A stretch of 64,000 bases of DNA from Leuctra nigra (lineage: Eukaryota > Arthropoda > Insecta > Plecoptera > Leuctridae). The DNA lies in the NCBI GenBank assembly GCA_934045905.1, contig OW203764.1, positions 23,369,109 to 23,433,108 of the forward strand. The letters are read 5' to 3'. This document shows, piece after piece, positions 45,101-57,100 of the stretch. The notes beneath the pieces are model-generated. The model was given only the letters and a program-made list of their open reading frames with translations. It was not told the DNA's origin and searched no databases. Both the position numbers and the translations under genes were made by a program. The stretch's first letter is position 1. Every line of letters starts with the position of its first letter.

Positions 45101-48100
45101 GTGGTGCCGACGAGAAAGTGCTAGTGCAAACCTAATTATTTGAGGCACTTCTAAATGATAGATCATCGCCAAAACTGCAGTGTAGATAGAGAAGGAATCA
45201 ATCTTTCACCTGATAAAATTTTCATCTCAATTAAATATCCACGGATTAAGATCGCCTTTAATTAAGGACATTTTCAAGGCGTTCTTTCAAAGTGTTGATC
45301 GGAATTTCTTCATTTTTTCACACACTTTGCATCCATTCATGATGAAGCGATGTTAATGTTTTCAAAGTGATCTAATAAATACTTTTGCGTGAACATTTAA
45401 TTATGTAATTTTTATTTGAATTGAGCGGGTTTAGAAACCCAAGAGTTTTCTGACAAAATGTAGAAGTTTTGCTCGAAAATATGCCTCAATCTTAGCTGGG
45501 GGAAGAGAAGGCCGAGTGACGAGGGTGAACAATAGGCAGACGGCAGAGGGTGAACAATAGGCAGAGATTGTTATCTCAATCCTGTGCAACCCTAACTAAC
45601 CGAGGATACCTGACCACAATACAACTGGAGTTTCAAAAGAACGTTTTTCCAGAAGGTGAATACGAAGTTCGTCTGGCCCGTAAGGATTAAATATTCAAAG
45701 GTCTGGTATGACATGCTAATTTTGAAAAATTGATTTGTTTATTTTGTTGTTGTAAAGATTATAAGTATAATCAATCGTATTACTTGTATACGATTACAAA
45801 TGGTATAAACTTTAATATTTAGCCCACTTTCAGCAAACATTTTATAATATTTATTAGGAAAAATATAATAATTTGATTATTTAATTAGGTACTCTCTTTA
45901 CGTTATAATAAAAAAATAAGGCAAATAAATTAAATATGTAGTATAGAAAATGATTACTTTTCATTTAAGCTCTCGTTAATAATACCCATAAAAAACACTC
46001 CGTGTAAAAATACCAGCCAAGTCTCTTCAACTAAAAAAAAAATAGAAGAAATCTAAAAATTCAGCACTGAAAAGTAGTGATATCAAAAAAAGGCCAAGTC
46101 AAAACTTTTAAAAATTACTTGGCGCATCGTGCATATAAATAGTATAGAAGTAGGTCGGTAATCAAATATACTCATCTATACATAAAATATATCTATAATC
46201 CCATAGAAAAACGATGCGCCAAGTAATTTTTAAAAGTTTTGACTTGGCCTTTTTTTGATATCACTACTTTTCAGTGCTGAATTTTTAGATTTCTTCTATT
46301 TTTTTTTCAGTTGAAGAGACTTGGCTGGTATTTTTACACGGAGTGTTTTTTATGGGATATCATTCCTTTTTTCAGTTTATTCTTACAATTTGTAGCATAT
46401 ATTGTGGAACCAAAGACTATAATTCCTTTAAAAAAATACGCCTTTTTGATTTGGTTGCTAAGAAAGTTGTGCTTGTTACTATGTATATGCCATAAATGAT
46501 ATGCTATAAAGTATAGCGCAAGTTTCGTTCCAATTGGTCCAGCCGTTCTCGAGTTATAGCATCACTTCCGGTTTTCAAAATGGCGACTGACTTCACTGCC
46601 ACCTAAAATTTGTGTCTTTAAATGCTATGTAACATTATAAGCCTTCTGAATATGTAGTTATTGTTATAAGAGATGATTTCATTCAAATTTGGCATTTTTA
46701 TGACGTCATTTCCGGTTTCGGTAAAAGTACATTTCTATTTTGACTGTTGATATTTCATTGAGAAGACCATCCGAATCGTTTGGCGCTAGTTTCGTCCCAA
46801 TTGGTCCATCAGTTTTTAAGATATGACGTCACTTCCGGTTTCAAAATGGTGGCACAAAAAATTTGTAAGGACAAGGTATCATCAGACGCCAAAAGTGCAT
46901 ATATGGTAAAAATTTCAGATCGATCGGCTCAGCCGTTTAGGCTGTGGCGCTGTCAACAGTGTTTCCTGATATCATCAGAATCATCATCTTCAGAATCAGA
47001 AAGTGGTGTAATTTTACATATTTCACGGCCCTCTAGCACGAAAATGACATACCCTATTGTTCCCAAATTCGGTATATGGGGTGGGGTGGGCCATAGCTCG
47101 AAATTAAGATATTTTGCAACAATGTGAGATTTTCCAATTTTAAGATCCAGTAGGCCGAAAATGCCATGTTGTTGCTTACAGTAAAAGTGGTTGGTCTGCT
47201 CCTCAGTTTATTAGGCATTTACGGTATGTTGAGTGAGTGTGAGTGTACGGTACGACTTGGCTGGGTGGAGCGACCGCTCCACTAGATAATTTAAAACTGC
47301 ATATATATTTTTGAAGTAATTTGTGCAATTGCATTAATTTAAAAAATAGAAACATGTATTTGGGATGGGTGGGGGACGGACATTACTTAGAAATCTAAAA
47401 TCTAGAACTGCAGTCCAAAACGGGTTATTTCGTATCGAAAATTGGTCAGAAAATAGTTTTAAAAAATGAAATCAATTCATAACTTTTTATTGATGTTATA
47501 TTAGTATTGATAATTATTTACAAATAAAAATTTTATCAAAAACCGTTTAGGTCAATTTGAAATTAATTTTTATAAGCATGCATGACACAATAAAGAAAAT
47601 TGGTATTGGGAAGTTTTAAATAATTTTTTATTTACAAGATATTTATTTAACAATGGAAATTTGAAAAACAAATAATACTAAAAACTTATATAGAAGCCAA
47701 ATAATATAATGGCCAAATAATAAAGATATATTTAGTTCATTGAAGAACACTCTAAAAATGTCGCATGGAAATCTAAAAAAAAATTCCGAGAATTTATGAT
47801 TTTATAATCTTATACGCTTTGAGCTTACCTATAATTATTTAGTAAAATACAGTAGGTTGTAGACAGGTTCAAAAGTGTCAGCAGCACATTAGTTTTCTTC
47901 AAAATGTCAATCTAAAATATTTTTTATACATAATATTTAATATTTCAATTTTTACATTAATTCTTCTGCTTCTTTCCCTCCTGCGGCGTTGCATTCTCCA
48001 GCGGCGTTGCATTCTCCAGCGGCGTTTTCTTCTTACGTTTGTAAAATAATTCATACGAAAGTAAATATCCTACACAGACTTTTCGGGAATTTGTTTTGAA

Positions 48101-51100
48101 GAGCTGCATTAGCACATAGTTCATATCTACATTTATTTACTTTTAGCTACTAGGTAATGGTAATGAATAAGAAAAATCGATGGGTTTGAAAAAAAGATTT
48201 TCAGTGGCAACCTCGTAAAATACAAACACGACATGTACCTACTCTTTTATTTCTTGTTTTGAACGGATATGAAAACAAAAGACCCGAAAGAAGATCTTCC
48301 CGAAGTCTAATGGCGTTTTTCACTGGACTGCACTAGTGCTGCACTCAGTTTCAAATTTGCATTGAGTTTTGTATGGTGACGTCATTTCAGTGCCGCCCCA
48401 GTGCAGCCAGTGGAAAACGCCATAAAGTAAAGATGAGTTGTAACAAGCTGTATTTACTACAATAATAATAAACGAAGAAGTTGATGTACCGGGAATGCAT
48501 ATTATAGAAACCCTACTCTGGACAACGCCCGGTACTAAATATAAAACCATAAAACTAAATATATTGTTATATTTAGTACCGCGGCGTTGTCTAGTGTAGG
48601 GTTTTTATAATAATTGTATATACTAGAATCGTTGCTTGATGTCGTCGGTTATTCGGTTGAAGCTCCACTGTTTGTTTGTGGTTTTGGGCCTAAAAAGGGC
48701 CGTTTGCCACGACGTTTCGGCGGACATGGTTCCGTCATCCTAGGTGTCGGAGGTCGAATGGTGAAGTTTTGAACAATGGAGCTTCAACCGAAGCACCGAC
48801 ATCAAGTATCTGCAACGGCTCCCAGACCCTCAGTCAATCAATCTAGAATCGTTTGTTGTAACTAAACAATTTTCACTGTCATGTGGAGCCAGCGGAAATA
48901 ATAAAATAAGTACACTAAGGCCGGGTAGGACCAACTCTGGATCAAGTTAATTCTCGATGATTAGTGGAAATTAGTGAATCTTATTGGCTATGGAATTCGC
49001 GCCAACTTGTTTCATTGGTTAACCCTCGAGAGTTAACTTAATCCAGACTTGGTCCTACCCGGCCTAAATGAAATATTAGTGAAAGTTATTTCGTCAAAAA
49101 ATAATTGCAATATGATGCACAGAGAGCTGTACTCTAATAACAACAAGAACGTGTAATATTGTCTAGTAGACGGTAAAGGAGGGTCGTAGACTTCTTGTCT
49201 GGAAGTACACCTGCGTATTATAATAGGCAGGATGAAAGCGGCCCATAGTCTCTCAATGTCTCCGAGTTCTTCAAAGAGCTGTGAAATTCCTGACTTTTTG
49301 TGTGTTTTTTTGCAAATCTTTTATTTATGGCAATAGAAGTATAATCAGACACGAAATTAAATTACAGTGCTTTTTTAAAATTCAAATATCGATGATAATA
49401 TATCATCAAAATAAGCGAAGCACTTTTTGTTTCGTTTTCATCTTCAAATATTGGCGAAAAACAAATTTTAAAAAAGCTATTGCATTCAAATTCAAAGTGG
49501 AATAATTATCTGGGGTTATAATAATTATATTACGAAAAACTACAATCAAAGTATGTTTGCATATGAGGGGGGCAATTAGGCAGGTATCAGTGGTGCTGAA
49601 TGGTCAAATCAGACAATGGAATCTACCTGGGATCAAGTCCAGTGGATTTTGCCATGACAGGTGTGGGTAAGTTTCGCATGGGGAGGGGGATATGAATCGA
49701 CTGCTCTGAGGAGCGATGTGAACCTGCTTCCACAAGGGTCCAACCTCGACTGACTCAATACTACCTGTGTCAAATCGGGGAACTGAGCTGCCCCCCTTAA
49801 GTATAAATTAAAAAATTATGAAACTTTAGTTCTACCCAAGATAATTTTAGTGTCTACAGGTATGTAGGCAATTTCAGTTTGGCCTGTCCACTTAGCTATT
49901 CAGTATTCAGTAGCATGCAGTTCAATAACACACACTTATAATCCACCCCTGTTTCGAACACGAGATCCATTCTATTGTTTGAGATTCACTTGAACCATTG
50001 CTGTAACTTGTTGCTCGATGTCTCAGGTACCGTCGTGGAACTACAAGAAGATCCGCACGAACGTGTACTACGACGTGAAGCCGACCTACGGCTACGAGGC
50101 GCAGGCGTGCAACTGCGTGCTGGCGAGTGTGCGCGCCGACAAGGGCTGCGGCGACGACTGCATCAACCGCATGGTGTACACGGAGTGCTCCTCGCAGCTG
50201 TGTCCGTGCAAGGAGTTCTGCGCCAATCAGAAGATTCAGCGGCACGAGTGGGCGCCCGGACTCGACAAGTTCATGACCAAAGAGAAGGTTTGTTGGAATT
50301 ACAGACAGTTCTTGATGAATAACAGGATCACTGGGTGAAAACTTTGTGAAACTGAAAACGATTATAAAGGAAACTCATACTCTTAGACTTCCGTTGTACC
50401 TATTATTTGATTCATCATCTCTCATCAGATTGATTGAAAACTTGATCTCCAGTGGTAGGTAGTATTTTCGAAATGCATCGTATCAAATTTTGTAACTGTA
50501 AAAAAAAAAAAAATTAAGCGAACTGCGAATGTGTATTTTTAATTTGGTAATTTTATTATGAAATAAAGAAAATATGCCAAGTAATAATTCCTATCCATTT
50601 AATAATAATATGTCACGATTCTTGACAAAAGATAATTTGTTTTTGTCCACCTAGGGTTGGGGAGTGAAGACCAAGGAACTGATTAAGAACGGTGAATTTA
50701 TCCTGGAATACGTTGGTGAAGTGGTGAGCGAAAAGGAGTTCAAGGATAGGATGGCGTCGCGATACGTCAACGACACTCACCACTACTGTCTCAACCTCGA
50801 CGGTGGGCTCGTCATCGATGGTCACAGGATGGGAGGCGACGGTGAGTTTGACACCCCTCTATGTTACATTACTCTTGCTGATAAGTTGAGAGTTATTTCA
50901 AAGCAGAAGCTAAGCTACAAACTCTCAACTATCATTGACTTTGAGTAGGTTTCAGTATAGATCTACCCATAAAAAACACTTCGTGTAAAAATACCAGCCA
51001 AGTCTCTTCAACTAAAAAAAAAATATGAAATCTAAAAATTCTGCACTGAAAAGTAATGATATCAAAAAATTTGCCAAGTCAAAACTTTATTTGAAAATCA

Positions 51101-54100
51101 AAAAATACTTGGCGCATCGTGTACATAAATAGCTTGGAAGTATAAGCCAATTATAAATTATACATGAAATATACATACATAGTATACCTATAATGCCCTA
51201 AAAAAAACGATGCGCCAAGTATTTTTTGATTTTCAAATAAAGTTTTGACTTGGCAAATTTTTTGATATCATTACTTTTCAGTGCAGAATTTTTAGATTTC
51301 ATATTTTTTTTTAGTTGAAGAGACTTGGCTGGTATTTTTACACGAAGTGTTTTTTATGGGGATATCACTCCTTTTTTTAGTTTATTCTAACAACTTGTGA
51401 CACATATGAAATGAACAATTACTAAATTCTTTTAAAAAATCATCACCCTTTACAATTTCGTTACCACTAATGAATAGCAGCGTATGGTCCTAAATAATTG
51501 CTTTAAATGATCTTTCACGAAGAATAGCAAAGGTTTCATTCCAATCAGTCAACCCAGTTCCGAGATATGGAAACACTTCGGTTTTCAAAATGGCTGCTGA
51601 ACTTACTGCACTGCCACATAGAATGTATATCTATAAATGATGTGTATCATTTTAGGCTTTCTGAATACGTATTTATTATATAGGAGGGGATTATAATAAT
51701 TTTTTAAATTTGAATGACGTCATTTCCGGTCTCATAAATAGGAAAATTCTATTTGTACTGTTCATATTCCATAGAGATGACCTTCCGAATCGTTTGGCGG
51801 TAGTTTCATACCGATCAGTCAACCAATTTTCAAGATATGACGTTACTTCCGGTTTAAAAATGGCGGCTGAAATCTCTGACCCTTGAATTATAATTTAAAC
51901 TTGATAAAATTTTATTATAAGCCGTCTCAAATAGTATATTTATTGTATCAAAATGTAAATTTGTAAGATTTTTAAAATGTGTGACGTCATTTCCGGTTTC
52001 GGTATGGGAAACTGCAAATATTATTAATGATAATACATAAAGTTGACCGTCTAAATTGTTTAGCGCTGGTTTCGTTCAAATCTGTTTAGCCGTTATTGAG
52101 ATATGATGTCACTTCCGGTCTCAAAATGGCGGCTTCCGGTTGGTTTTATAATAAGTCAAATGAGATATCAAAAGTACATACGTTACAAAAATATCAAAAT
52201 AATCGGATCAATCTTTGTTGCCGAAATGCCAATCGATGTATTTCAAATTTCGTGACGTCATTTCCGGTTTCATTAACAAAATGTTTAGTCTTTTGCTACT
52301 GATAATGCAAATAGTTCACTGTCCGAATCGTTTGGCGCAAATTTCGTTCCGATCGGTCAAGCCGTTGACGAGATATGACGTCACTTCCGGTTTCAAAATG
52401 GCGGCACAAAAAATTTATGGGGTGAAGGTTAAATCAGACGCCAAAAGTGCACACGTGGTAAAAATGTGAGATCAATCGGTTCAGCCGTTTAGGCTGTGGC
52501 CTTGTTACCGGATTTTAGCTCCACCCTACTACTACTACTACTGAGATTATTATGAAAACCGCCCTAAAACACTGTTTTCACGGCCCTCTAGCGCGCAAAG
52601 GGCGTAACCTATTGTTCCCAAATTTGGTATATGTGGTGGGGTGGGCCATAGCTCGAAATTTAGATATTTCGCAACAATGTGAGATTTTCCAATTTTAAGA
52701 TCCAGTAGGCCGAAAATGCCACTTTGATGCTTACAGTAAAAGTGGGTTTGCTCCAGCCTTTATATGAGAGTGTGCGCGCGCCGTACGACTTGGCTGGCGT
52801 GGAGCGACCGCTCCACTAGATCTCTATACCGAAAGGATTGAACGTAATAAGTTAATACTTGATACAAAAAATTGTGCATACATACTACATGAAGTAATAC
52901 TGACAAGAGGGAACAGACATTAAACATTTGGTGGATAATTTTAATTGATAAAGCAGTGCTTATTAGACTGCCTCCAGCAACAAAACTAATGAAATAGAGT
53001 AATAACTGCACACCTACCTTCTTTGTCTGTGAAGTATTTAACTTGAAGTTAACTGGCTACCTTGGTTTTGCAGGAAGATTTGTGAACCACTCATGCGAAC
53101 CCAACTGCGAGATGCAGAAGTGGAGCGTGCACGGCCTCTTCCGCATGGCGTTGTTTGCGTTGCGCGACATTTCCCCTGACGAGGAGCTCTCTTACGACTA
53201 CAACTTCTCTCTTTTCAACCCAGCGGAGGGACAGGTATGATTCAAAACTACAATATCAAACTACATAATACAAAAACCTATTTGATGTAGGACAGGCAGG
53301 AGAATGAATGATGAAATTGATTTATCAATCCAAATTTGTTTTGGCCCTGAGAGTTTTTAAATTACAATGCCCCCCTGAGTATAATATTGTGCTAAGTATT
53401 TATTTCTCTTTGTGTGTAGCCCTGCAAATGCGGCAGCAGCCACTGTCGGGGCGTAATCGGTGGCAAGAGCCAGCGAGTGAGCATGGTGTCTGTTGAGGGC
53501 AACCTCGAGAGGCGCGTGGTCGGCCGCCCCAGGAAGAATCGCAAGAACAACGCCGCCAACATCCGACAGTGCTCCAAGAAGCGAGCGCCGGGCGACGTCG
53601 CTTCCAAGACCCCCGTGAAGCCCATGTCGCACCAGCAGCGGTGCTTTGCGCAGGTCCACCACTGCTTCCTGCTGCGCAACTTGGAGAAAGTAAAGCGGCA
53701 ACGGGAGCGGATGAAAGATGCATGCACCAGAGAGCAGGCGGCCGCGGCTGCTTCGGCTGCGGCGACAGCTAGGGTTGCCAAACACTCCGACGTGTTTATG
53801 ACACAGTTAAATGCGCTCTCCACGCCTCGCAACATCCGCACACGCCGCCTTGCGCAAGCCGAAGATAATCCGGAGCTCACCAAGACAGCGCGACTTGCGT
53901 ATATCTTCAGGGATCTCTACAACATAGTGGTTGCTGCTAAAGGTAAGTTTCAGTTTCCTAGACAAAAATCGATTTTTCCCATCAAATACATTTTGTTAGT
54001 CACAGTTTATACGGAAGGACATTGAAGACACTAATATTCTATTGCTCTTTTCCCAGATGAGCGAGGAGAAATGCTGGCTGCTCCTTTCCTTACTCTTCCT

Positions 54101-57100
54101 TCAAAACGTAAACTTCCCGCCTACTACCAACGCATCAGCGAGCCTATCGATCTGTCAGCACTGGAGCACAACATCGTCACCGGGTTGTACCGGACAGTAG
54201 AGACCTTCGATGCGGACATGATCAGGTTGTTCGGCAACAATGTGCGCTTCTTCGGCAGAACATCGGAGCTAGGTGAGTGCAGAGGGACATCGAGTAAATC
54301 TACATGCAGAATAAATATTCGCAGTTTATTTATTTAATTATTTATTTATTTATTGGTAGAGTTGGGCCAAGAAAAACGCTAGAACAATACAGTATAGTTG
54401 TGCTGAGTGCGCTAATAATGTGAAATTTACTTAAGTTTTAAATTTTTTACTCAAAAAATTATATTCACTTCTTACTTTATTAGAAGAGAAACTTCAATTT
54501 ATGAATCATGGTTCTTGTAGCGTTATGTTCTGTGCGAGTTGATGAACTAACAGCCTTTAACTAACGTTGCCTTGCAGGTATTGTGGCAACGAGACTTCGC
54601 AAGGTCTACAATACTGCCAAGATGGACTTCCTGCCGCAGCTTGTGGAGATCTTGGGAGAAACCGCACCGGCGTCTTTTATTCTCGATCATGAAGCCGGTA
54701 AGACTTGATCTCTCGGTTTTACGTGTTGTGTTCGAGACCATGCATTGGAAAATATTTTGAAATGTGATCAAGGATTATTATCCATGGCATGGCTGCCAGA
54801 CATTTGAGCACTGTTATTACTTAATTGTGCTCTTCTCTCTCTTTTCAATTAACGTTTTTGAGTAATTACAGAGTATATTTTTCTACTTTTCTCTTTATCT
54901 AGTAATTTGTATATTTTATTTTAACTCTTTTTATTTGATCGAAATCATTCCGATGTCTTTCATTTTACGAAGAAATACCTACTTATTAACTTATATTTTC
55001 AATGAGTATAAATTAATTTCATCAGATACTTGTATGTTCTTGGTTAGTGCTCTAGAGGGGCAATGAGTAACTGGTTGATGCTTGGTTGGCAGGTGGTGAG
55101 GAGGAAGACGTGATCCGCTGCATCTGTGGCCTGTACAAGGACGAAGGCACGATGATCCAGTGCGAACGCTGCCTCGTGTGGCAACACTGCGACTGCGTGA
55201 AGGCCGACCAGGGCGTGGAGAGCTACCTGTGCGAGCGGTGCGACGGTCGAGTCGTCGATCTCGAGGTGAAGATGGAGGAGGTGCCGTCTTACGCGACGCC
55301 CGGTCTCGAGTACTACGTCACGCTGTTGAGAGGCGACCTGCAGCTACGGCAAGGTTAGTGAAGCGAGCTTGCCACTGTTGAGAGCTTTCCACACCCGGTG
55401 ACGGGTTAACAATGGATGACATTGAGACATATTGTTTTCAGGCGATACGGTCTACGTTCTGAGGGACATGGACGAGGAAGGAACGCCGGCCAGCGAGCCA
55501 CCCGTCAAGGTCACCTACAAGACAGTCAAGGAGGTCAGCTTCACCGATCTCGACATCTTCCGCATCGAGCGCTTGTGGAAGGATGAGAAGTGAGTATTTT
55601 ATTATTCAACAATCATTCATAACTCTAATGTTCAATGTTTATTTATTGGATGCTAAACTTTCAATGATAAAGGAACATCAAATCAACAAGAAATTACAAT
55701 TGAAATAGTAGTTCTGAAAAATCAGTCTAGCAGTTACCTTCAAATTATTGTCGCTACTAGCATTCTAATTGCGTGTCATTGTGTAGGTAATGTAATAAAT
55801 AACTTTCTTCCTTCCATTTCTGTAATGCTATTGTCTTTTTCTAGGGGAGACCGGTTTGCCTTCGGCCATCACTTCTTACGGCCACACGAGACTTATCACG
55901 AGCCATCACGAAAGTTCTTCCCCAATGAAGTGATGCGAGTCCCACTTTACGAGGTAATTGCATCAGTTGAGCTGTAATTTTTTAATCTTCTCTAAAATGA
56001 AATGAAACTCGATTCTTGTTATTTAGTTTCCAATGACTTGTCTCGACTCATTTCTTGCTGCTTTCTTGTCAGGTGGTTCCCGTGGAACTGATCATGGGAC
56101 AGTGCTGGGTGCTGGACGTGAACACCTTCTGCAAGGGACGTCCGGTGAACGCTCCCGAAGAGCACATCTACGTGTGCGAGTACCGCGTCGACAAGAGTGC
56201 GCATCTCTTCACCAAGATCGCCCGCCCACGCTACCCCATCTGCGTCAAGTCCTATGCCTTCGACGCGTTCGATGTCAAGGTCAAACCTGTCCGGACATAC
56301 ACAGTAAGTCCTCGCTTCTTGATACTTAATCATTTCATATCAACTTCTTTTATTGGCATATCTTATCTTTTCTACCACTTAGATTGATGATGCTAAGTTA
56401 TATTTGATAGCTTACAAAGTGAAAATAACTAAAAGACATTGAAAATTTGTCTTAATTATCCGATTCATTTTGCGCATATTAACTCTAGCAGTTATAATGC
56501 CATAAATTAATATTTATTCCTATCTACAATACTTTGGATTATAAACATAAAAATTAACCAACATTACAGCTACAATAAAATAATTACAACAGGTACTAAC
56601 TCATAATTTTCTGGTAGTTAATTTTGTGTTGTGTTTGAGAACAACTCTGTACAAGTCTGTAAAACATGTAATCTCTGTGCAGCCCCACGGCCGAGCCACA
56701 CCTCGCACCCGAGGTCCTCGTGGCCCCTCCTCTCGCGAGTCCATCCCCGACACCACGCGAGTATCGGCTGTCACCATTGCTGAAGACGAAGAAGAACATA
56801 TACCCCTGGCGAGGGTAAGAGCCGCTTGGGCCAAGAAGGCATGTCACACACGCTTATTTGCTTTACTAATCACTGGTTGACGGGCATGCATGCTTGCAAC
56901 GGACATATTTGGATTGCTTTCTGCATGTTTGTTTTATACTTGGCCTGACACTGCTACCTACCCCTGCCTCTCAAGCTTGTGTCTCACATTTCTTTGCATT
57001 TCATTTATCTGAGGTTGATGCCATCATTTACCTGCCTGGCCCTTTTTATTTGAAGTTTATTACAAATTATATAATGCTCAATCAATAATCATACATAAAT

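Larger units (their letters stand above)
50842..53073 (+). other. ash1 intron 15 (interrupts the SET domain)
   Basis: 2.2 kb, of which 1.86 kb is family A copy A3. Confidence 0.9.

Noticed and set aside
53357..53883. Minus-strand frames of 107-163 codons opposite ash1 exon 17
   Set aside because: Antisense shadows of a GC-rich coding exon whose plus-strand translation is clearly ASH1.
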